Shown here: positions 57,714 through 64,000 of the stretch, in pieces
Layout: the number at the start of each line of letters is the position of its first letter
Position numbering within the stretch: the stretch's first letter is position 1
Assembly: GCF_000316625.1 (NCBI RefSeq)
Contig: NC_019676.1
Location: 6,032,501 to 6,096,500 of the forward strand
Source of the DNA: Nostoc sp. PCC 7107
GTDB taxonomy: Bacteria > Cyanobacteriota > Cyanobacteriia > Cyanobacteriales > Nostocaceae
DNA: 64,000 bases
Reading direction: 5' to 3'
Translations under genes and position numbers: made by a program
Notes under the pieces: model-generated
Database searches by the model: none
Seen by the model: the letters and a program-made list of their open reading frames with translations, nothing else
Told to the model about the DNA's origin: nothing

Positions 57714-58115
57714 GTGGTCAAAACGAGAGAACAAAGTCTTTCAGATTTAGCAGACAGAATAGAACAATTACAAACCAAAAGGGAAGAAATCAACCAAGAA
57801 ATCTCCACTCTCCTTAAAAGTGAGGTAGCTGAATCTGGTTGTTGGATTGTTCGTTACCGAGCTAAGGGTAAGGGTGGAGCTTATTGGTATTACAAGTGGC
57901 AATCATCCCAGGCCATCTTTGTTACCAAAAATGGATTTAAGAGTTGCCATCAATATATTGGTAAAGCAGGTAGCCCAGCTTTCTTGAAGGCAGTTGAGAT
58001 GATGAAAAATCGGACAAAAATCGAAGCGTTAAACCAAGTGCTTCATACACTAGCGCTAGGATTAAATGACCTAGTTGAAGAAGCTACAAGATATCAGAAA
58101 TCTGATGAGAGTTAA
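57714..58115 (+). CDS. Passenger protein of the ISKra4-like element
   Basis: A 134-aa basic protein from GTG 57714 (TTG 57702 is an alternative). An N-terminal coiled coil (LSDLADRIEQLQTKREEINQ) leads to a compact domain GCWIVRYRAKGKGGAYWYYK ... HQYIGKAGSPAFLKAVEMM. The 'YWYY-KWQ ... K...KYIG' pattern recurs in cyanobacterial transposon-linked proteins and suggests DNA binding. It lies wholly within the inverted ends, so it is cargo of the element rather than part of the host operon. Confidence 0.65.
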   Translation: MVKTREQSLSDLADRIEQLQTKREEINQEISTLLKSEVAESGCWIVRYRAKGKGGAYWYYKWQSSQAIFVTKNGFKSCHQYIGKAGSPAFLKAVEMMKNRTKIEALNQVLHTLALGLNDLVEEATRYQKSDES

Positions 58116-58289
58116 ACCATCCTCTTAGTCAGAGTTTAGTTAGCGTATGATATCCGCTAACTATTTTCTCTTCCTCACACTTTTTTTCGTTCACCCTTTA
58201 GCGTTGATGTTTGCGATCGCTTAGAAAGGCTGTTCAACCTAGCGCAGAAAACCCTAGATCAATCGAAGCTATTGGGAGGTGGTAGTAAT

Positions 58290-58775
58290 TTGGCGAATAT
58301 ACAGACCCAAGCCATAGAAAGTGTGAGTGAACAATTGCAGATTGAAGGAGTCAGCCGCGAAACGTTCAAAGCGTTCTTGGACATTGTGGCAGGTAAGGCT
58401 GTAGCTAAAGCATTAGCTGTTCATCAATTTGAACAAGAACTATTCAACCAAATCAAGAGTGAGCTTGATGTTGAGAGTTTACAGCAACAAACACAAGCGG
58501 GATTTGATGAAATAGCGTTTATTTATCAGTTAGCGAAAAACCCCGAAATCAGACAACAAATTACCAAAGACTACGGACTCAAGACTGCACACGAAATTAG
58601 ACAAGAAGTTCAAACGCTCACCAATAGTGCGACCTCTGGTTTTGATCCAAAAGCATTTTTGGATGAAATAGGAGTTCCAACGCCCGAAAAAAAGTCCACA
58701 CCACCGACAACAATTCAGGACTTGAAAAATTTGACACGCTCTTTGTTCCAAAAACCACTCCAGTCACCAAGTTGA
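58290..58775 (+). CDS. Hypothetical helical protein, first intact gene of the accessory operon
   Basis: About 161 aa from TTG 58290, preceded by GGGAGG at 10 nt; TTG 58272 is an alternative. It is all-alpha (ESVSEQLQIEGVSRETFKAF, KAVAKALAVHQFEQELFNQI) with a Pro/Thr-rich linker and C-terminal helix. The frame is open leftward to the IS end without a start codon, so the gene may have been longer before the ISKra4 insertion. Its stop overlaps the next start (TTGA). Confidence 0.6.
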   Translation: MANIQTQAIESVSEQLQIEGVSRETFKAFLDIVAGKAVAKALAVHQFEQELFNQIKSELDVESLQQQTQAGFDEIAFIYQLAKNPEIRQQITKDYGLKTAHEIRQEVQTLTNSATSGFDPKAFLDEIGVPTPEKKSTPPTTIQDLKNLTRSLFQKPLQSPS

Positions 58776-58915
58776 TAGAACAATTTTTTCAACAAAATTG
58801 GTTGGGGTTTTCAATCATCTTTTTTATGGTGTGTGTTGGGCTGTCTGTTTACATTCGGATTACCCAAGCCCCAGTCCCTCAAACAAATACAGAACAGATC
58901 CAAGTGCAACAGTGA
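58772..58915 (+). CDS. 47-aa single-pass membrane peptide
   Basis: TTG 58772 overlaps the previous TGA. It reads IEQFFQQNWLGFSIIFFMVC then a membrane helix and VYIRITQAPVPQTN, ending at TGA 58915. The hydrophobic helix (residues ~10-30) and stop/start overlaps on both sides (TTGA, GTGA) argue for a real gene despite its size. Confidence 0.6.
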   Translation: MIEQFFQQNWLGFSIIFFMVCVGLSVYIRITQAPVPQTNTEQIQVQQ

Positions 58916-59241
58916 ACTATTCACCAGAATATTTAAGTTACATTCGCTCATCCCAATGGAAAGCAAAATCCATCAAATGTCAACAATTAACCAAAAAACA
59001 CTGCGTAATTTTTCCCTGGTGTAAGTCAAATCATGCTCATCATTTGACTTACGATAATCTCAAATATGAATTGCCAGTAAGAGATATAGTTCCCTTGAGT
59101 AAAACTGCCCATTCTTTAGTTCACTGGGCAATATTCTGGAAGACTCCTTTGAGAGTAGGAGTGAACTGGTTACTAAGATTGTTGATGATTATTTCTGTAG
59201 TTCTTTGGGCAATTATTCAGATTGCAAACAGGAGATACTGA
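58912..59241 (+). CDS. HNH-endonuclease-like protein with C-terminal membrane helix
   Basis: A 109-aa protein from GTG 58912, overlapping the previous stop (GTGA). The N-terminal part shows an HNH/McrA-like layout: YLSYIRSSQWKAKS, a Cys pair (CVIFPWC), the His-rich HAHHLTYDNLKYELP and a trailing H...H (KTAHSLVHW). The C-terminal ~25 residues are a membrane helix (VNWLLRLLMIISVVLWAIIQ). A tethered HNH nuclease is unusual. Only one complete CxxC pair is visible, so metal binding is uncertain. Its stop overlaps the next start (TGATG). Confidence 0.62.
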   Translation: MNYSPEYLSYIRSSQWKAKSIKCQQLTKKHCVIFPWCKSNHAHHLTYDNLKYELPVRDIVPLSKTAHSLVHWAIFWKTPLRVGVNWLLRLLMIISVVLWAIIQIANRRY

Positions 59242-59405
59242 TGTGTCTAGAACGTGAAATCTTAAATGCTGTCGGCTTTGAATCTCCTCAACTCGAACCA
59301 GAAAATGTGGTGAATCAGGCTGAAGAAATAGTAGTTAAGGACGAACCAATCGCAAATACCATCGACAATTTCAGCAAAATTTTAGAGCAATACGAGGGGG
59401 CTTAA
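59241..59405 (+). CDS. Hypothetical acidic protein of 54 aa
   Basis: ATG 59241 overlaps the HNH stop (TGATG). It reads MCLEREILNAVGFESPQLEP and ends SKILEQYEGA. Soluble, acidic, with no motif. The coupling with its neighbour supports translation. Confidence 0.55.
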   Translation: MCLEREILNAVGFESPQLEPENVVNQAEEIVVKDEPIANTIDNFSKILEQYEGA

Positions 59406-59412
59406 TGCTCTC

Positions 59413-59823
59413 ATGAAATATCAAAAGCAAGCACTGTTGGGGTTATTGGGATTGGGTTTAATCATTAGTCCTTGGTTATCGCAACTACCAGCCCAATTCA
59501 AAACTTACAACAGTGGCATCACCATTAGAGAATCAGAAGAATTAGAACGCATTAAAGCCGAACAACGAGCAGCGACCGCCGACAAAATTAACGAACTGGG
59601 AGTGATGCCCTCTTTCAAGAAGTTGCGAATCAATGATTACTTAGACTCCAAACGATTTAACCCCAGACCCAATACTACAGGGTATCTCGAAGATGAAACA
59701 GTTTTTGTCTATGACTCAACGGGTAAATGCGTTGGGCGAATTGAAGCAAGGAAATGGAAATGGAAATATCAATTCAAGAATGCCTGCAAGAATTCGCCAC
59801 TTTATCAAGATTTTGACAACTGA
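59413..59823 (+). CDS. Membrane-anchored hypothetical protein, 136 aa
   Basis: Starts MKYQKQALLGLLGLGLIISP, a signal-anchor or signal peptide, 8 nt after the previous stop. A coiled-coil segment (EELERIKAEQRAATADK) follows, then a beta domain with ETVFVYDSTGKCVGRIEARK. It was possibly exported. Same operon. Function unknown. Confidence 0.6.
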   Translation: MKYQKQALLGLLGLGLIISPWLSQLPAQFKTYNSGITIRESEELERIKAEQRAATADKINELGVMPSFKKLRINDYLDSKRFNPRPNTTGYLEDETVFVYDSTGKCVGRIEARKWKWKYQFKNACKNSPLYQDFDN

Positions 59824-60018
59824 TCTCCCGATTTATGCGGTAAACAGTGTGTTGACTTTTTTTGAATTTTGAATTGGAGCGTTCGCGTAGCGTCTCGTAG
59901 AGAAGCGACTTGACTCATCAAATATTTCCACTAATTACAGTTCACGAATGTTTGTTTTTTAATCTAATTGCTCTAATTTCAGAGCAAAAAATCCGCCAAC
60001 TTATTGAAAATATTGAGT
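59824..60018. other. Spacer with a dispersed cyanobacterial repeat
   Basis: It contains GAGCGTTCGCGTAGCGTCTC followed by GTAGAGAAG (about 59877-59906), a motif repeated many times in Nostocalean genomes. It breaks the otherwise tight operon upstream of the ATPase. No gene. Confidence 0.6.
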
Positions 60019-60245
60019 ATGAAATTCCTCACTCCCAAAAATAAATCTCAACCAAACTCCGAATCATCACCCTAGCCACATCTGCGGTTGGTGCGGTTTG
60101 TTATGCCACCTCTCCGCTTGCTCCGATTGGTGCAGTTGTTGCCGGAGTTGGTTATCTCTGGTCAATTGTTCAGGACTTAAACGATACTCATCAATTTGCA
60201 CCAATTCCTTTTATTCGTGGCGACTTCCTCAGTTTCCTCTCGGCT
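60019..60245 (+). pseudogene. Out-of-frame membrane N-terminus of the coupling-type ATPase
   Basis: ATG 60019 reads MKFLTPKNKSQP, then terminates 18 codons on. One base shift places it in the ATPase frame, which reads RIITLATSAVGAVCYATSPL and a second hydrophobic run ending YLWSIVQDLND before ATG 60246. A single-base indel near 60055 is the simplest explanation. Confidence 0.55.
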
Positions 60246-61709
60246 ATGGGTGATAGTGTTGCCAGGGAAGAATATTTTGCTAATCAGAACGAACTTGCCG
60301 AGTTGATGCTGCACTTAGAGCCAATGGAGAAATACGAGTTCGCCATGCTCAAGCAATGTTCTCATGTTGTCTGTGAATACCTGAATGCCGTTGAGCCTGG
60401 GAAAAGATTTTACGCTTACCGTTGGCTACTCGATTGGTTTATTCAGCTGAAAGGGCAGTTTCCCACTACTGAACAATTATCTGGGCATTTGGCGCAAGTT
60501 ACCATCGACCCCAGAGTCAACTATCAACAAGTGGAGGCCATTCAGCAAGCAACCAAACCCCAGAATTTGGGTATCCCTCCGGCGCGATTTGCACAATTAC
60601 CAACTCCAGTCTCTCAAACAACACAAGTATTAACACCACAAATTAATCGGGATGAGATTTATCCTGTGCATTCTCAGTCATCCTCTTCGTCCACCACAGA
60701 TCAAATTATTAATACTGAAATCTCCACCTACACGAAATCTCCCCATACTGAATATGACTTAATCGGTCACATTGCCAGAAAAGTTACTAATATGCTGTGG
60801 GTTGGTGTTCCTGGTTCTGGCAAGGGCATCACCATTAGCAACGCCATCGATGCCATCAAGCGGCTGCATCCTGGCATACATATCTTTTATATTGACCCCA
60901 AAGGTGACGAGAAAGAAACTGGTTATTTCAATGGTCGTGTTGATACCCTCAAACGCGCCAAGATTCTTGAAATGTCTCCCGCCGAAGCCGTCAATTGGGT
61001 CAAAGAATGCTTTACCGAGTTCCAGAAAATCTCCGGCCCAAAGCTGATCATTCTGGATGAAGGCACGGCTGTTTGTTCCAAGTTCAAAAATGCTAAGGGT
61101 GAAATTGGTTGGCTCAAGGACAAAATCATCTCTTACTGTTCTTGCGGTGATAGCTCCGGTTGGTATTTTTGGATTGTCGTTCAAAACGGGAGCACGGACG
61201 ACTTGGGCATTTCTGGCGGTTTGCGCTCTCAGTTAACCTCAGTCGCCTTGGTTTCGCCCGATAAAGTCCCAGCTTACAGTGCCATGATCGCCACTCAACT
61301 TATTCCGAGCGATCGCAAGATTACTTCAACCCAAGTGATGGAAATTGCCGCACAATCACCGGTTGGTCGGGCAGTTTATTACGGAGGTATCAATGAATGG
61401 TTCCCCATGCCACAGTTAAAGAATTTTTCTGGCTATGACCGGGATACCAATAAGTTTATTGATTCTACTCCCAGCAATCAGCAGCCTTTTGGGACTGAAA
61501 ATAATTCATCAGACAAGTCTCTAACCCAAGCTCAACAGATGTTGGCACTGTTAGAAAAAACCACAGCCACTTCAATCGATGAGTTTATTCGTCAGGAATT
61601 GAATTTAGACGGAGTTCCACCAGATTTAATTCGTTTAGGAATCGAAAAATTACTCCAGGATTCTCATCTTAGATATAAGTTCGACGGCTGGAATAATAAC
61701 CAAAATTAA
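60246..61709 (+). CDS. Coupling-protein / FtsK-HerA-like P-loop ATPase
   Basis: A 487-aa protein as read from ATG 60246. It has Walker A GVPGSGKGI (Gly in place of the usual Ser/Thr after Lys), the coupling-protein-like strand IFYIDPKGDEKETG, Walker B LIILDEGTAVC and a sensor-type IVVQNGS...GLRSQLT. The 'DPKGD/E' motif is shared with VirD4/TraD coupling proteins and HerA/FtsK. A membrane N-terminus is encoded just upstream but out of frame. It fits a DNA pump of a conjugative or plasmid-like element. No relaxase is present. The C-terminus (residues ~410-487) has a helical segment like a winged helix. Confidence 0.72.
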   Translation: MGDSVAREEYFANQNELAELMLHLEPMEKYEFAMLKQCSHVVCEYLNAVEPGKRFYAYRWLLDWFIQLKGQFPTTEQLSGHLAQVTIDPRVNYQQVEAIQQATKPQNLGIPPARFAQLPTPVSQTTQVLTPQINRDEIYPVHSQSSSSSTTDQIINTEISTYTKSPHTEYDLIGHIARKVTNMLWVGVPGSGKGITISNAIDAIKRLHPGIHIFYIDPKGDEKETGYFNGRVDTLKRAKILEMSPAEAVNWVKECFTEFQKISGPKLIILDEGTAVCSKFKNAKGEIGWLKDKIISYCSCGDSSGWYFWIVVQNGSTDDLGISGGLRSQLTSVALVSPDKVPAYSAMIATQLIPSDRKITSTQVMEIAAQSPVGRAVYYGGINEWFPMPQLKNFSGYDRDTNKFIDSTPSNQQPFGTENNSSDKSLTQAQQMLALLEKTTATSIDEFIRQELNLDGVPPDLIRLGIEKLLQDSHLRYKFDGWNNNQN

Positions 61710-61725
61710 CATTTTCAGGAAAAAT

Positions 61726-61929
61726 ATGATTAAACATATAATTCGTTGTCTCCCTGAGTCTATTCTTGATGTTGTGAATGCCCATTCTCTAGCGGAATTA
61801 GACCGACGCAAGCTGATAATTTGGTCAGAAGATATGCCAGTTGTAGAACCAAACGAGGAACATTCGGCGTACAATCTGGCTGCTCGATTCCAAAAAGTAA
61901 CTCCTGAGAATATGTCATTATTCAATTAG
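61726..61929 (+). CDS. Hypothetical protein of 67 aa
   Basis: Starts 16 nt after the ATPase stop. MIKHIIRCLPESILDVVNAH, soluble, no known motif. It overlaps the next putative small frame. Probably in the same operon. Confidence 0.5.
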   Translation: MIKHIIRCLPESILDVVNAHSLAELDRRKLIIWSEDMPVVEPNEEHSAYNLAARFQKVTPENMSLFN

Positions 61930-62093
61930 GGGCATCAAACGCAGACGGATATTTCTGCCAAATTTGCACGACTGCTAGTGGAGAACTCCGAAAAGTTCCA
62001 GAAAGTAATGAACATTTCGTTGATATCAAGATAACGAAAATACAAGCCAAGCATTTGCTTGAGCAATTACAGCAGCTAATAGAAGAAGATTAG
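61917..62093 (+). CDS. Putative small Cys-containing protein without a standard start
   Basis: The frame reads IIQLGASNADGYFCQICTTA and ...AKHLLEQLQQLIEED to TAG 62093. Composition looks genuine (CxxC, helical end) but only ATT codons can start it. It could use an unusual ATT start or be the frameshifted end of the 67-aa gene before it. Confidence 0.35.
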   Translation: MIQLGASNADGYFCQICTTASGELRKVPESNEHFVDIKITKIQAKHLLEQLQQLIEED

Positions 62094-62127
62094 GATTGAG
62101 CGATCCCACTTCAAGGAATAAGTTTCT

Positions 62128-62319
62128 ATGAACAATCAAAAACCTAAGTTAATCCACTATTATTACCAGCAATTGGCTTTGATCAAAGACCCCTATCTCC
62201 GCGCCAACCCCAACATTACAAAAGATTTCCCAACAGTAATTTCAGATCCGCACAAGTTCGCAGCATTTGATATTGCTGTAGAACTTCATCGGGATGGTAG
62301 TCGTCCTTGGGCTGGGTAA
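62128..62319 (+). CDS. Hypothetical protein of 63 aa
   Basis: ATG 62128 follows AAGGAA at a normal distance. MNNQKPKLIHYYYQQLALIK, basic N-terminus, no recognised motif. Confidence 0.5.
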   Translation: MNNQKPKLIHYYYQQLALIKDPYLRANPNITKDFPTVISDPHKFAAFDIAVELHRDGSRPWAG

Positions 62320-62321
62320 TT

Positions 62322-62507
62322 ATGAACATTTATGAGATGAAAAATAAGCTTGCTCATCTACTCAAGCAAACAGCTTATTTTGGGTTAAGATTTTTAGTTG
62401 TGCTGTTGATTACTGGTGGTTAAACTTCAGAGTTTAACTTAGGGTTGAGTGTAGTTTTAGGTATTGGTTTTGTTGTTTGGGATGAAAATAACAGAAGTAT
62501 GAAATAA
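62322..62507 (+). pseudogene. Small membrane protein with in-frame stop (copy A)
   Basis: ATG 62322 opens MNIYEMKNKLAHLLKQTAYF and a hydrophobic run ending LLITGG. A TAA at 62421 interrupts it. The frame goes on TSEFNLGLSVVLGIGFVVWD and ends at 62507. The second half is a near copy of 63385-63489, where the stop position encodes Arg (GGRPSGF). Confidence 0.6.
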
Positions 62508-62529
62508 TTAGTTAGAGAAGCTTCGCACT

Positions 62530-63174
62530 ATGGATACAGCCGCAGATTTGTTATTTCTAAATGAAGAAGTTGCTTTAAGAATCAATTCTTTTTCTGAGGG
62601 TGAATATTTAGTGATTCAGACATATCCTCAAGAGAAAAGCCTAAAAGTAAGCAAGCGTAGTTTTGATTATAATGATGCCAAACAATACTGTGAGCTTGAA
62701 GGGTTAAGCCACGACTACGCCACGTTTGAATTAAGAATAATTCGAGATAATAAACTTTGGACAGTCAATAATTTAGGTTATCCCCGAACAATTTCTCAAC
62801 AACAAGACTGGAAGGTTAGTCCAGAATATTTTGAGGCTATTAAGGACAACGATAATTATGGAGAAATCATTGTCTGCTTTTGCAGCTATCCTTATTTTCA
62901 TGGAGAAGCTGTTGAATGTTGGCACTCTGTAACTTGTTTGGTTGATGATCACGGGCGAGAAATACATTCTTGCCCTAATTGTCATATTTCCTTAGTTGAT
63001 GAATTAGATGATAATTCTGATGATTTTTACGAGCAAATAACACAACCAGCAGTTTGTATTGGCTGTGCTAACTATCACGGGCAAGAATATGCTGAAGAAT
63101 TATTAATTTGCGCCGTTCACCCTTATGGTTGGGATGGAGTGTCTTGCCCGGATTTTGCTGTAAATAATAACTAG
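62530..63174 (+). CDS. Cys-rich hypothetical protein, probable zinc ribbon
   Basis: A 214-aa soluble protein. An N-terminal alpha/beta half (SEGEYLVIQTYPQEKSLKVS) leads to a Cys-rich C-terminal half with SCPNCHISL, AVCIGCANYHGQEY, CAVHPYGW and VSCPDF. The two CxxC pairs and following Cys/His suggest one or two zinc sites. The GWDGVSCPDF ending resembles small 'CPDF' zinc-binding proteins in cyanobacteria. Function unknown. Confidence 0.65.
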   Translation: MDTAADLLFLNEEVALRINSFSEGEYLVIQTYPQEKSLKVSKRSFDYNDAKQYCELEGLSHDYATFELRIIRDNKLWTVNNLGYPRTISQQQDWKVSPEYFEAIKDNDNYGEIIVCFCSYPYFHGEAVECWHSVTCLVDDHGREIHSCPNCHISLVDELDDNSDDFYEQITQPAVCIGCANYHGQEYAEELLICAVHPYGWDGVSCPDFAVNNN

Positions 63175-63196
63175 ATAAAACTATTAAATAAAAAAT

Positions 63197-63376
63197 ATGA
63201 ACTCCCAAGACCCAACCGCAAATAATACTAGCGAACAGCCTCATGTAATTGTAGTAGACGAATTTGCTGCCATTAGCAAATCCCTTGAAGAGCATTCACA
63301 ACGTCAAGAGATTTTAGAGAAAATTCAGGAGTATCAATCTCAGGTTTTACGGGCGGCTCGGAATAAGGAAGATTAG
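63197..63376 (+). CDS. Hypothetical protein of 59 aa
   Basis: ATG 63197, MNSQDPTANNTSEQPHVIVV, then an amphipathic helical C-terminus (SLEEHSQRQEILEKIQEYQS). Stop TAG at 63376. It is probably part of the operon; the small antitoxin-like size is noted but no toxin is adjacent. Confidence 0.5.
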   Translation: MNSQDPTANNTSEQPHVIVVDEFAAISKSLEEHSQRQEILEKIQEYQSQVLRAARNKED

Positions 63377-63384
63377 TTTTTACT

Positions 63385-63489
63385 TTGTTGATAACTGGTG
63401 GTCGTCCTTCAGGGTTTATCTTGGGGTTGAGCGTAATTTTAGGGATTGGTTTTGTTGTTTGGAGTGAAATAGAGAGAATTCAGGAATAG
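63385..63489 (+). CDS. Small membrane peptide, copy B
   Basis: From TTG 63385 the frame reads LLITGGRPSGFILGLSVILG and GFVVWSEIERIQE, 34 aa. It lacks the N-terminal 30 residues present in the copy at 62322 and may itself be a fragment. It starts 8 nt after the previous stop. Confidence 0.45.
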   Translation: MLITGGRPSGFILGLSVILGIGFVVWSEIERIQE

Positions 63490-63567
63490 TTAATTAGATT
63501 TTCTACAATAAAATTTGGATAAGGTTTCTAGAATTTTTCAGAGATACTAAACCCTTGGAGATTTTTC

Positions 63568-64000
63568 ATGACCTATACCCCACCGAAAATACTGAGTTTT
63601 GAAGAATTTATCACTGAACATGGGGACAATACGCGTTACGAACTAATTGATGGAGAATTAAGAGACATGGAACCTACAGGCCCTCACGAAGCTGTTGCCG
63701 GGAATATCGCAGGTAGAATCTATGTCGAAATTTTTCATTCTAAGTTTAATTGGATAGTGCCAAAAACCTGTTTGATTAAACCACCTGCTGCTGAAGCTAC
63801 AGCTTTGCGTCCTGATGTGATCGTTTTAGATAAAGAACAATTAGCGGGGGAACCTCTGTGGCAAAAAGAACCGATTATTTGTAACGGTAATACAATTAAG
63901 CTAGTTGCTGAAGTTGTCAGTACTAATTGGCAGGATGACTATGCTAGAAAAGTTGAAGAATATGCCTTTCTTAATATAACTGAATATTGGATTGTCGATT
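63568..64000 (+). CDS. Uma2 family (DUF820) putative endonuclease, truncated by window end
   Basis: ATG 63568 opens MTYTPPKILSFEEFITEHGD. The typical RYELIDGELRDMEPTGPHEA, RPDVIVLDKEQ and KLVAEVVSTNWQDDYARKVEEY segments of Uma2 proteins follow; these have a PD-(D/E)XK-like core (D...E-V-V). 144 residues are present; about 45 more would be expected. Uma2 genes are highly multiplied in cyanobacteria and of unknown role. Confidence 0.87.
   Translation, partial: MTYTPPKILSFEEFITEHGDNTRYELIDGELRDMEPTGPHEAVAGNIAGRIYVEIFHSKFNWIVPKTCLIKPPAAEATALRPDVIVLDKEQLAGEPLWQKEPIICNGNTIKLVAEVVSTNWQDDYARKVEEYAFLNITEYWIVD

Larger units (their letters stand above)
56293..58198. mobile_element. ISKra4-family element with passenger gene
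   Basis: About 1.9 kb between inverted ends AAGGGTGAACGAAAAAA (left 56293, right end 58198). Inside each end is a second palindrome, GTTAGCGGACATCATACGCTAAC-like. It contains an ISKra4 transposase with two in-frame stops and a downstream 134-aa gene. It separates the 63-aa gene from the following operon; the joined flanks read open in one frame if one base is assigned to the IS. Confidence 0.75.

Noticed and set aside
60759-61184. Minus-strand 141-aa frame opposite the ATPase
   Set aside because: Antisense of the P-loop and Walker B region, which is clearly coding on the plus strand.
1-64000. CRISPR array, tRNA or rRNA genes
   Set aside because: No regularly spaced direct repeats with unique spacers and no recognisable tRNA or rRNA sequence were seen on reading; a dedicated scan (tRNAscan, Infernal) would be decisive.

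Overview
The window looks like chromosomal DNA of a filamentous, Nostoc-like cyanobacterium. The palindrome GCGATCGC (HIP1) is scattered through most genes. The gene set includes CP12, a tocopherol-pathway 4-hydroxyphenylpyruvate dioxygenase, a SphX-type phosphate transporter, CbiD, a CHAT/TPR protein and several small cyanobacterial conserved proteins. Heptanucleotide tandem repeats and a 33-bp dispersed palindrome are also typical of this group. No rRNA, tRNA or CRISPR array was recognised.

Layout. 1-39 kb is mostly housekeeping: a truncated DUF58 protein; a stand-alone GyrB-like ATPase with an unknown partner; guaA; cbiD with two small conserved proteins; cp12; a FIST protein; a metallophosphoesterase; trmB facing a decayed histidine-kinase remnant; a PMT-type mannosyltransferase; ppsA; hppD; a NYN/OST-HTH protein. 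A phosphate block follows (19.9-25.6 kb): a divergent pstB paralogue with a degenerate Q-loop, a 1.2-kb spacer holding a candidate Pho box, then pstS/sphX-pstC-pstA-pstB. Next come an efflux adaptor, an SDR, rubrerythrin, a TPR protein, a cupin, a HEAT protein, two GNAT acetyltransferases (one near ppsA), an AmpG-like transporter and a cytochrome b561-like protein.

37.6-47.2 kb is a defence island in decay. A DNA-phosphorothioation-associated methyltransferase and dndE are on the minus strand. They diverge from a plus-strand set: a DUF4007 protein, a ~146-aa protein, a 1534-codon BrxC/PglY-like ATPase with an in-frame TGA, the start of a further gene, and a BrxL-like C-terminal piece. The last two are separated by an internally deleted ISAzo13-like element. 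dndB, dndC and dndD are not in the window. 47.2-49.6 kb is an IS4-family element with an IS630-family element inserted precisely in its YREK signature. 49.7-55.3 kb encodes an 1866-aa TPR-CHAT protein.

56-64 kb is an accessory block of short, overlapping plus-strand genes with very few HIP1 sites: unknown proteins, a 47-aa membrane peptide, a membrane-tethered HNH-like protein, a coupling-protein/FtsK-HerA-like ATPase whose membrane N-terminus is out of frame, a Cys-rich protein and a truncated Uma2 protein. It is interrupted by an ISKra4-like element carrying a passenger gene. It resembles the remains of a conjugative or plasmid-derived element, but no relaxase, integrase or replication gene was found.
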